Positions 43,801 through 48,810 of a DNA stretch of 48,810 nt are shown here, in pieces (position 1 is the stretch's first letter; each line of letters opens with the position of its first letter). Both the position numbers and the translations under genes were made by a program. Location of the stretch: the IMG/VR virus record IMGVR_UViG_3300006920_000068, positions 1-48,810 of that record; one strand, 5' to 3'. Below the pieces are notes generated by a model. That model saw only the letters and a program-made list of their open reading frames with translations, was not told the DNA's origin and did not search any database. The DNA comes from a virus.

Positions 43801-46800
43801 TTCTTCAGGTACAAGTGGTTCATCAGGTACTTCAGGTATAGACGGCTCTTCAGGTACTTCAGGTTCATCGGGTACATCAGGTTCATCAGGAGCAACAGGT
43901 GAAAGTGGCTCATCAGGCACCTCAGGCTCTTCAGGTACTAGTGGTTCTTCAGGCACTTCGGGTTCATCAGGTATGACAGGAGCCTCAGGAACATCAGGTT
44001 CTTCAGGTACATCAGGTACTGCAGGTTCATCAGGTTCTTCAGGTACTAGTGGTTCTTCAGGCACTAGTGGCTCTTCAGGTACCTCAGGAGCTACAGGTGG
44101 AAGTGGCTCTTCAGGTACCTCAGGTTCCTCGGGTATGGCAGGTGCTTCAGGTACTTCAGGTTCATCAGGTACATCAGGTTCTTCAGGCACCAGTGGTTCT
44201 TCGGGTACTTCAGGTATTAATGGTTCATCAGGTACTAGCGGTTCTTCGGGTACTAGTGGTTCTTCAGGTACTTCAGGTTCTTCAGGTACCGGTGGTTCTT
44301 CTGGCACCTCAGGTATTGATGGTTCTTCAGGCACTTCAGGTTCATCAGGCACCTCAGGCTCTTCAGGTATGACCGGAGCTTCGGGTACTTCAGGTTCTTC
44401 AGGCACTAGTGGTTCTTCAGGTACTAGTGGTTCCTCAGGTTCATCGGGTATTTCAGGTACTTCAGGTTCATCAGGTACTTCAGGTTCATCAGGCACATCG
44501 GGTTCCTCTGGCACATCGGGCACTTCAGGCACTTCAGGTTCTTCAGGTATGACAGGTGCCTCAGGTACTTCAGGTTCTTCAGGCACTTCAGGTATAGACG
44601 GTTCATCAGGTACTTCAGGCACTTCAGGCACTTCGGGTTCATCAGGCACTTCAGGTTCTTCAGGCACTTCAGGTTCATCAGGTATGACAGGTGCTTCAGG
44701 CACATCCGGCTCATCGGGTACCTCAGGCTCCTCAGGCACTTCAGGTATAGATGGCTCTTCAGGTACTAGTGGTTCTTCAGGCACATCAGGCTCATCAGGT
44801 ACCTCAGGCTCATCAGGTGCTTCAGGAACCGATGGAGATATCTATGCTGCATGTGTTAATAACCTTACAATTTCAAACCCTCCTTCATCCCCTCTTACTA
44901 TTGCTATAGGATCCGGATTAGCTTATACTGCGGGGCAGAACATAATATTAGCAATTGATTCCTCTAATTTTATTGAGGGTACCGTAAACAATTATAACTC
45001 AGGAACTGGAAATATTGAAATTAATGTTACTTCTTCCACAGGGTCTTGGTCTTCAATTACCTCTTATACATGGTGTATAAACCTAGCAGGAGCCCCAGGA
45101 GCATCAGGTTCTTCAGGTACATCAGGTTCTTCAGGCACTTCAGGTACTTCAGGTATAGATGGTTCATCGGGCACCTCAGGTTCTTCAGGTACTTCAGGCT
45201 CTTCAGGCTCTTCAGGTACTTCGGGTTCTTCAGGTATGACAGGGGCTTCAGGTACTTCAGGTTCTTCAGGTACTAGTGGTTCCTCAGGTACATCAGGCTC
45301 ATCAGGCACTTCAGGTTCTTCAGGAACAAGTGGTTTATCAGGCACCAGTGGTTCATCGGGTACTTCAGGGATTGCAGGTATAGACGGCTCTTCAGGCACA
45401 TCCGGTTCATCAGGTATGACAGGCGCCTCAGGTACTTCAGGCTCTTCGGGTACTAGTGGCTCTTCAGGTTCTAGCGGCACCTCAGGAACAAGTGGTTCCT
45501 CAGGTACTTCAGGTTCATCAGGTACATCAGGTATAGACGGTTCATCGGGTACCTCAGGTTCATCAGGTACATCAGGTATAGACGGTTCATCAGGTACAAG
45601 TGGCTCATCAGGTACCTCAGGTATAGATGGTTCATCAGGTACAAGTGGTTCATCAGGTACTTCAGGTATAGATGGTTCTTCAGGTACAAGTGGTTCATCA
45701 GGTACATCAGGTATAGATGGTTCTTCAGGTACTTCAGGTTCTTCAGGCACTTCAGGTATAGATGGTTCTTCAGGTACAAGTGGTTCATCAGGTACTTCAG
45801 GTATAGACGGTACTTCAGGTTCATCAGGTTCATCAGGCACAGACGGTTCATCGGGTACTTCAGGTTCTTCAGGTACTTCAGGCATAGACGGTTCTTCAGG
45901 TACAAGTGGTTCATCAGGTACTTCAGGTATAGACGGTTCTTCAGGTACTTCAGGTTCATCAGGTACATCAGGTATAGATGGTTCTTCAGGCACAAGTGGT
46001 TCATCAGGTACTTCAGGTATAGACGGTTCTTCAGGTACAAGTGGTTCATCGGGTACCTCAGGTATAGATGGTTCATCGGGTACTTCAGGTTCATCAGGCA
46101 CTTCAGGTATAGATGGTTCTTCGGGTACAAGTGGTTCATCAGGTACTTCGGGTATAAGTGGTTCATCAGGTACAAGTGGTTCCTCAGGCACCTCAGGCTC
46201 TTCAGGCACTTCTGGCTCCTCAGGTATGACAGGTGCTTCAGGCACATCAGGTTCATCAGGTACTTCAGGTTCTTCAGGTACTAGTGGCTCATCAGGTACC
46301 TCAGGCTCTTCAGGTACTTCAGGTATTAGTGGTTCCTCAGGCACTTCAGGTTCTTCAGGTACTTCAGGCTCTTCAGGTATGACGGGAGCTTCGGGTACAT
46401 CTGGTTCTTCAGGCACATCAGGTTCTTCAGGTACTAGTGGTTCATCAGGCACATCAGGCTCATCAGGTACTTCAGGTACATCAATCACAGAAAATTGGTC
46501 TATATTAGATAGTGTACCTGCAGGATCCGTGGGTAACCCAGGAACTGATATTTTTAATACGGGGCTTAGCTTTGGCACATTCGATGTAGTTGAATTTGAT
46601 GGAATGGTTATATTAAAAGGAAATAATAGCGGAACAGGAACCGTTGCTGACCCCTTCATCAGAGCAGGTGCTACATTGAAATTTACAGGTACCCTTTGGG
46701 CATTTTTAAGTAAAAACTATCTATATGATTTTACTATTACTGAAGTAGATGGAACATTCGTTTCACAAAGTGTAACTACTGAAATTGCTCAAACCCAATT

Positions 46801-47215
46801 AATAAGTATAGTAGCCACAGACCCCGGAAATAAGACCCAAGGGTCCTATGGTCCTGTTGGTATTACAGGAGGAGGAACAGGAGCACAAGCCACAGTTGTA
46901 ATAGGAAATACAGGACTTGCTACTTCAATAATAGTAACAGATGGGGGAAGTGGATATTCAACAGCAACAGCAATCACAATTGATGGGGCCGATATAGGAG
47001 GAATAACATCTACCGATGATGTAGTGTTAAACCTTACGATCCCATACTTAGTTCCTGAATACACTAAATCCAGACTAAACTTGGAACAAATATACATTCA
47101 AGCAGAGGATGTTGATGTTACAAACAACATTCTAAGATTTAAAGTATACAATACTCTTGATTATAGCTTATTCTACAAGCATTCATTAACATTTAGAATT
47201 TTTAACGATTTGTAA
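37865..47215 (+). CDS. Giant collagen-like (Gly-X-Y) fibre protein with four repeated globular domains
   Basis: A 3116-residue protein. Residues 1-130 are a beta-rich N-terminal domain (MAQKFIIDRDLGAFCIPYKV). Next come a short Gly-X-Y stub, then four ~87-residue globular domains starting at residues about 162, 882, 1638 and 2321, each followed by a long Gly-X-Y block of 633, 669, 597 and 465 residues. The triplets are mostly GSS and GTS, with scattered GID, GMT, GAS, GIS and GES. Proline occurs only as the single GAP triplet at the start of each block. Residues 2874-3116 are a non-repetitive C-terminal region with a GGSGYSTATAITIDG motif. The reading frame is intact across 9.35 kb with a single Gly interruption (Val1880). 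Likely a very long trimeric fibre; triple-helix formation is inferred from the Gly period. Confidence 0.88.
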   Translation: MAQKFIIDRDLGAFCIPYKVSTPSTIPSPGRLSLYSSLDVRNTTRVDINISDLNNINISDYLKDSTKGNLTIHSKKYPANYAVFPYTAVTDNTNYISFTITAGASAQSGNFPLNAEEEVCIVLDYNDGTGGGGSGSSGTSGSSGAEGSSGTSGTSGTSGSSGEDGDIYADCSTQTITDPPGDPLNINIAAGLAYTVGQTVILAYSATQYIVGIVNSYNSSNGDIEIDITSQTGNWPTPTSLQWCINLEGAPGAAGSSGTSGTSGSSGSSGTSGSSGMTGASGTSGSSGTSGSSGTSGSSGSSGTSGSSGTSGISGSSGTSGSSGTSGSSGSSGTSGIDGSSGTSGSSGSSGTSGSSGTSGSSGISGSSGTSGTSGESGSSGTSGSSGMTGASGTSGSSGSSGSSGTSGSSGSSGTSGIDGSSGTSGSSGTSGIDGSSGTSGSSGTSGSSGSSGTSGTSGSSGTSGFSGSSGTSGSSGTSGSSGISGSSGTSGSSGTSGTSGSSGTSGTSGSSGISGSSGTSGSSGTSGIDGSSGTAGSSGTSGSSGMTGASGTSGSSGTSGSAGTSGSSGTSGSSGTSGSSGSSGTSGIDGSSGTSGTSGSSGTSGSAGTSGSSGTSGSSGTSGSSGTSGSSGISGSSGTSGTSGSSGASGSSGTSGSSGTSGTSGSSGSSGTSGIDGSSGTSGSSGTSGSSGTSGTAGSSGSSGTSGSSGMTGASGTSGSSGTSGIDGSSGTSGSSGTSGSSGTSGINGSSGTSGTSGSSGTSGSSGTSGISGSSGTSGTSGSSGTSGISGSSGTSGSSGTSGSSGTSGSSGTSGSSGTSGSSGTSGSSGSSGTAGSSGTSGSSGTSGSSGMTGASGTSGSSGTSGSSGTSGSSGTSGSSGEDGDIYANCSTQSLTSPASGTLNLVIGIGLAYTTGQSIILATPGNVNNLIEGTVGSYNSGTGGISIIVTSSTGTFSGSQQWCINLAGAPGASGSSGTSGISGSSGTSGISGSSGTSGAAGSSGTSGISGSSGTSGSSGMTGASGTSGSSGTSGISGSSGTSGSSGSSGTSGTSGAIGISGSSGTSGTSGSSGTSGSSGMTGASGTSGSSGTSGSSGSSGTSGVSGSSGTSGSSGISGSSGSSGTSGSSGSSGTSGSSGISGSSGTSGTSGSSGTSGTSGSSGTSGSAGTSGSSGISGSSGTSGSSGMTGASGTSGSSGISGSSGTSGTSGSSGISGSSGTSGTSGSSGTSGSSGTSGSSGTSGSSGISGSSGTSGTSGSSGTSGSSGTSGSSGTSGSSGTSGTSGSSGFSGSSGTSGSSGTSGTSGSSGVSGSSGTSGSSGMTGASGTSGSSGTSGSSGTSGATGDSGSSGTSGSSGTSGSSGTSGIDGSSGTSGSSGTSGSSGTSGATGEDGSSGTSGSSGTSGSSGTSGATGESGSSGTSGSSGITGASGTSGSSGTSGSSGTSGSSGISGSSGTSGATGESGSSGTSGSSGMTGVSGTSGSSGTSGSSGTSGSSGTSGIDGSSGTSGSSGTSGIDGSSGTSGSSGTSGSSGTSGTSGSSGISGSSGTSGSSGMTGASGTSGSSGTSGTAGSSGTSGISGSSGTSGSSGMTGASGTSGSSGTSGSSGTSGSSGTSGIDGSSGTSGTSGSSGAAGADGDVYADCANQTITSGTPPPSLTLTFATDLAYTAGQNVILAHSATQFIEGTVDSYTPNSGVIVLINLTYTGTFSGTIEWCLNLAGAPGASGSSGTSGTSGSSGTSGIDGSSGTSGSSGTSGSSGTSGSSGTSGINGSSGTSGSSGTSGSSGISGSSGTSGTSGISGSSGTSGSSGMTGASGTSGSSGTSGSSGTSGSSGTSGSSGTSGTSGVSGSSGTSGSSGTSGIDGSSGTSGAAGSSVTSGISGSSGTSGSSGMTGASGTSGSSGTSGSSGTSGSSGTSGSSGTSGSSGTSGTSGLSGSSGTSGSSGMTGASGTSGSSGTSGSSGTSGSSGTSGIDGSSGTSGSSGTSGIDGSSGTSGSSGTSGSSGATGESGSSGTSGSSGTSGSSGTSGSSGMTGASGTSGSSGTSGTAGSSGSSGTSGSSGTSGSSGTSGATGGSGSSGTSGSSGMAGASGTSGSSGTSGSSGTSGSSGTSGINGSSGTSGSSGTSGSSGTSGSSGTGGSSGTSGIDGSSGTSGSSGTSGSSGMTGASGTSGSSGTSGSSGTSGSSGSSGISGTSGSSGTSGSSGTSGSSGTSGTSGTSGSSGMTGASGTSGSSGTSGIDGSSGTSGTSGTSGSSGTSGSSGTSGSSGMTGASGTSGSSGTSGSSGTSGIDGSSGTSGSSGTSGSSGTSGSSGASGTDGDIYAACVNNLTISNPPSSPLTIAIGSGLAYTAGQNIILAIDSSNFIEGTVNNYNSGTGNIEINVTSSTGSWSSITSYTWCINLAGAPGASGSSGTSGSSGTSGTSGIDGSSGTSGSSGTSGSSGSSGTSGSSGMTGASGTSGSSGTSGSSGTSGSSGTSGSSGTSGLSGTSGSSGTSGIAGIDGSSGTSGSSGMTGASGTSGSSGTSGSSGSSGTSGTSGSSGTSGSSGTSGIDGSSGTSGSSGTSGIDGSSGTSGSSGTSGIDGSSGTSGSSGTSGIDGSSGTSGSSGTSGIDGSSGTSGSSGTSGIDGSSGTSGSSGTSGIDGTSGSSGSSGTDGSSGTSGSSGTSGIDGSSGTSGSSGTSGIDGSSGTSGSSGTSGIDGSSGTSGSSGTSGIDGSSGTSGSSGTSGIDGSSGTSGSSGTSGIDGSSGTSGSSGTSGISGSSGTSGSSGTSGSSGTSGSSGMTGASGTSGSSGTSGSSGTSGSSGTSGSSGTSGISGSSGTSGSSGTSGSSGMTGASGTSGSSGTSGSSGTSGSSGTSGSSGTSGTSITENWSILDSVPAGSVGNPGTDIFNTGLSFGTFDVVEFDGMVILKGNNSGTGTVADPFIRAGATLKFTGTLWAFLSKNYLYDFTITEVDGTFVSQSVTTEIAQTQLISIVATDPGNKTQGSYGPVGITGGGTGAQATVVIGNTGLATSIIVTDGGSGYSTATAITIDGADIGGITSTDDVVLNLTIPYLVPEYTKSRLNLEQIYIQAEDVDVTNNILRFKVYNTLDYSLFYKHSLTFRIFNDL
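38348..38608 (+). repeat. Interspersed globular domain, copy 1
   Basis: Encodes the domain beginning GEDGDIYADCSTQTI and ending LQWCINLE; contains the AGLAYTVGQTVILAYSATQY core and two Cys. Confidence 0.9.
38609..40507 (+). repeat. Gly-X-Y block A (633 residues)
   Basis: 211 consecutive triplets, dominated by GSS and GTS, opening with GAPGAA. GMTGAS phrases recur at irregular intervals. Confidence 0.92.
40508..40768 (+). repeat. Interspersed globular domain, copy 2
   Basis: Begins GEDGDIYANCSTQSL; core GIGLAYTTGQSIILATPGN; ends QQWCINLA. Confidence 0.9.
40769..42775 (+). repeat. Gly-X-Y block B (669 residues)
   Basis: 223 triplets. This block carries most of the GATGES/GATGED/GATGDS phrases, so it differs a little in composition from block A. 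Confidence 0.92.
42776..43033 (+). repeat. Interspersed globular domain, copy 3
   Basis: Begins GADGDVYADCANQTI; core ATDLAYTAGQNVILAHSATQF; ends IEWCLNLA. It is the most diverged in its second half. Confidence 0.9.
43034..44824 (+). repeat. Gly-X-Y block C (597 residues)
   Basis: 199 triplets, containing the only Gly-position substitution seen (GTT, Val1880, at 43502-43504) and one GTG GSS phrase. Confidence 0.92.
44825..45088 (+). repeat. Interspersed globular domain, copy 4
   Basis: Begins GTDGDIYAACVNNLTI; core GSGLAYTAGQNIILAIDSSNF; ends YTWCINLA. Confidence 0.9.
45089..46483 (+). repeat. Gly-X-Y block D (465 residues)
   Basis: 155 triplets; its middle third is the regular GID array at 45530-46150. 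Confidence 0.92.
45530..46150 (+). repeat. 45-base tandem array encoding GIDGSSGTSGSSGTS
   Basis: About 13 units of 15 residues in 621 bases, interrupted once (GIDGTSGSSGSSGTD). Units vary mainly at third codon positions. This is the most regular part of the gene and may be its youngest expansion. Confidence 0.9.
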
Positions 47216-47225
47216 TAATTAAAAA

Positions 47226-47948
47226 ATGAATACATTTAATCAACAAATCATAACATTTGAAGATGAATTTTTTAATGTAGAATTTCCTGTAATTCCTATT
47301 CAATATAATATTCAATATAACTTAGCAGCAGATGATAATGTTTGGTGGGGATGTTCTACCACTTTTGGAGGTGTTTCTATTTTAGAAAAGGCAAATAGTA
47401 ACTGGGATGGAGGGATCTTTACAGGAAACATATTAAGTTCTATTACTACTAATACAACAGATGCAACCATCAATCTTTTTCAATACACCATACCCACTCT
47501 ACCCGGAGAAGATGGTGGTGGGGCTAAAATTACTACTCAACAAACTGCGGGTGTGATCACTTATGCTTTTATAAATGATGGAGGAGTAGGATATGAAGAT
47601 GGAGACACTTTAACCCTACCATCATCTGCTCTTGGAAGTACTACAGATGCTATTATAACTTTAACATCCAATAATCTCCCAACGGAAATACCTCCCTCTA
47701 CAGGAAACATATACCTTACTGCTACAGATAATGGAACGGGTCCTGCTCTTGTTACTGTAGAATTTACCCAAGATGATTACGAAGCTAGTGGAGGCCCCTT
47801 AGAAACAGGCGAAACTTATTATTGGGAATTGATTGCAGGTGAAACCTTAAATTATAGTGCTATCTACAATGTACCTACCCAAGTAATAGCTCAAGGTACT
47901 TTACAAGTAAGACCCTCAATTTTTAGTGCTGAAGGATATAGACCCTAA
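47226..47948 (+). CDS. Virion-like protein, longer member of a tandem paralogous pair
   Basis: A 240-residue protein sharing with its downstream neighbour FNQxxIxFEDxxF at the start, WWGCS-x-x-x-GGVS-x-LEK (residues 40-55), VEFTQDDYEASGG (178-190) and SIF-x-x-x-GYRP at the end. Between residues about 61 and 175 it has an extra segment with INDGGVGYEDGDTLTLP, a 'GG-x-GY' beta domain like that in the C-terminus of the giant fibre. No named family. It lies ten bases after the giant gene and is probably part of the same fibre or adhesin assembly. Confidence 0.7.
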   Translation: MNTFNQQIITFEDEFFNVEFPVIPIQYNIQYNLAADDNVWWGCSTTFGGVSILEKANSNWDGGIFTGNILSSITTNTTDATINLFQYTIPTLPGEDGGGAKITTQQTAGVITYAFINDGGVGYEDGDTLTLPSSALGSTTDAIITLTSNNLPTEIPPSTGNIYLTATDNGTGPALVTVEFTQDDYEASGGPLETGETYYWELIAGETLNYSAIYNVPTQVIAQGTLQVRPSIFSAEGYRP

Positions 47949-47957
47949 TCATTACAA

Positions 47958-47966
47958 TATTTATTA
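47958..47966 (+). promoter_or_regulatory. TATTTATTA motif
   Basis: 21 bases before the ATG at 47988. Confidence 0.45.
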
Positions 47967-47987
47967 ATATAATATAAAAAATAAAAA

Positions 47988-48398
47988 ATGGCATCTTTTA
48001 ATCAAGACTTTATAAAATTTGAAGACGATACTTTTCTTTTACTATATACTTTCACAGATTTAACTTCCAACTTTGATACTAACTGGGATGCATGGTGGGG
48101 GTGTTCTTTAACTGAAGGAGGAGTATCAGTATTAGAGAAATGCACAAGTGTATGGGTACCAGGTATGCCTTCTTCACCCTTCCAAGTTGTTATCCCCAAC
48201 GGAGGAACTCAAATCCAAGTATTTTTTACCCAAGCGGATTTTGTAAATAGTGGTGGAGTCCTAACAGAAAACGTAACATATTATACCGAATTAGTAGTTA
48301 GTCCTACGGGTGATGAAGATACAAGTTTAGTAGCAGCCGTAGGGACCTTCATACCTAAGAAATCAATATTTACTTCTGATGGGTACAGACCAATATAA
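47988..48398 (+). CDS. Virion-like protein, shorter member of the tandem pair
   Basis: A 136-residue paralogue of the preceding gene without the GG-x-GY insertion: SFNQDFIKFEDDTFLLLY at the start, AWWGCSLTEGGVSVLEKCTS in the middle, VFFTQADFVNSGG and SIFTSDGYRPI at the end. It probably represents the basal form of this fold. Its stop overlaps the next start by one base. Confidence 0.7.
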   Translation: MASFNQDFIKFEDDTFLLLYTFTDLTSNFDTNWDAWWGCSLTEGGVSVLEKCTSVWVPGMPSSPFQVVIPNGGTQIQVFFTQADFVNSGGVLTENVTYYTELVVSPTGDEDTSLVAAVGTFIPKKSIFTSDGYRPI

Positions 48399-48661
48399 TG
48401 AGTTGTAATCTAGATGCAAGTTTAACAGGATCCATTTTAACAGGTATAGTTGGAGGTCCCCTTTTAGGATCTAACTTTCCTACCCTTACAATAGATTCTA
48501 CATTGTGGAATGTTGAAGAACTTAATGCTTCTTTAACTGCTTCTCTAGATGCTTCTTTAACTACTACTTTAAATGCCGCTTTAACTGCTAGCTTGCTTGC
48601 TAGTTATGAACCTGTTAAATACCTAACAGCTGAATATTGTATTAAAATTGCTGCTACTTAA
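48398..48661 (+). CDS. Small repeat-containing hypothetical protein
   Basis: An 87-residue protein. Its centre is a run of Leu/Ala/Ser/Thr phrases repeated every four residues (LNASLTASLDASLTTTLN, AALTASLLAS), likely helical or beta-solenoid. The start is MSCNLDASLTGSILTG and the end is YLTAEYCIKIAAT. No family recognised. It is coupled to the gene upstream (TAATG). Confidence 0.65.
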   Translation: MSCNLDASLTGSILTGIVGGPLLGSNFPTLTIDSTLWNVEELNASLTASLDASLTTTLNAALTASLLASYEPVKYLTAEYCIKIAAT

Positions 48662-48663
48662 AC

Positions 48664-48678
48664 TATTTATATTTATAA
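48664..48678 (+). promoter_or_regulatory. Doubled TATTTAT motif
   Basis: TATTTATAT and TATTTATAA overlap in the 20-base gap; the second ends three bases before the ATG at 48682. Confidence 0.45.
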
Positions 48679-48681
48679 TCA

Positions 48682-48810
48682 ATGGCTACAAAAACTAATT
48701 ATAATGTAAAAGTAGAACTAGATCCTACCGAATTTCCCTCTGTAGATAGAGCGGTTATATGGGACGCTTCAAGTGGTAGTTTTGCCTTAACAAGTTCTAT
48801 TGGAGGAGGA
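48682..48810 (+). CDS. Fibre-like protein, N-terminus only (cut by window end)
   Basis: An open frame of 43 codons running off the end: MATKTNYNVKVELDPTEFPS then VDRAVIWDASSGSFALTSS. The phrase resembles N-terminal segments of other phage fibre proteins. Length and domains cannot be judged here. Confidence 0.6.
   Translation, partial: MATKTNYNVKVELDPTEFPSVDRAVIWDASSGSFALTSSIGGG

Noticed and set aside
45530-46150. Evenly spaced repeats resembling a CRISPR array
   Set aside because: The units are contiguous in-frame codons without spacers, and no cas genes are present.
38455-46659. Four antisense ORFs of 531-699 codons (repeating Pro-Glu-Val/Asp-Val-Pro) opposite the giant fibre gene
   Set aside because: They result from the Gly/Ser/Thr codon pattern of the plus-strand gene, which lacks antisense stops. 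Each covers one Gly-X-Y block, and there are no starts, signals or neighbours on that strand.
4103-48678. Reading the intergenic motif as plain T4 late promoters
   Set aside because: The T4 octamer TATAAATA would point leftwards at almost all sites, against the direction of every gene, and some copies lie two bases from the start codon.

Overview
The window is a contiguous, almost fully coding, all-plus-strand segment of a large contractile-tailed phage with a T4-type virion module. Recognisable T4-type proteins run in order: large terminase (gp17), portal (gp20), prohead protease (gp21), scaffold (gp22), major capsid protein (gp23), neck/tail completion (gp13, gp14, gp15), tail sheath (gp18), tail tube (gp19), baseplate (gp26-like, gp53-like, hub-like) and tape measure. 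The host is most likely a member of Bacteroidota (Flavobacteriia-like). Reasons are low GC, starts preceded by A-rich leaders rather than Shine-Dalgarno sequences, a signal peptide ending in CYSQ, a small Hc1/histone-H1-like protein of the Bacteroidota type, and BspA-like (DUF285) repeats. No tRNA, integrase, transposase, CRISPR array or reverse transcriptase was seen, and no gap without a gene exceeds about 170 bases.

Layout. 1-1.9 kb: end of a tail-fibre cluster plus a tiny histone-like gene, closed by a strong terminator. 1.95-4.8 kb: cargo genes (COG2509-type FAD dehydrogenase, P-loop kinase-like protein, a membrane protein with an AT-hook-like tail, a secreted coiled-coil protein). 4.8-14.1 kb: packaging and head genes, with gp22-gp23 set apart by a terminator on each side. 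14.2-16.6 kb: cargo made of a pentein-fold amidinotransferase-like enzyme, a short-type phosphatidylserine decarboxylase and PhoH. 16.6-24.0 kb: adhesin/fibre cluster (YadA-head-like, C1q-like with a collagen stub, BspA-like). 24.1-37.8 kb: neck, sheath, tube, chaperone/baseplate, tape measure and hub. 37.9-47.2 kb: one 3116-residue gene dominated by about 800 Gly-X-Y triplets almost free of proline, broken up by four copies of an ~87-residue globular domain. 47.2-48.8 kb: two paralogous small virion-like proteins, a repeat-rich small protein and the start of another fibre gene.

How it may work together. Packaging, head, neck and tail genes give a complete T4-style assembly line. The two enzyme cassettes suggest manipulation of host redox, guanidino-compound and membrane-lipid metabolism. 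The fibre genes show an unusually broad range of adhesive folds (C1q-like, YadA-like, BspA-like, collagen-like). A short motif, AATATTTATAA/AATATTTATCA, lies in nearly every true intergenic gap just before a start codon and is the best candidate for a phage-specific expression signal. Most exciting are the giant proline-free collagen-like fibre, the lipid/amidine enzyme cassette, the peptide module repeated between two head-core proteins, and the intergenic motif.
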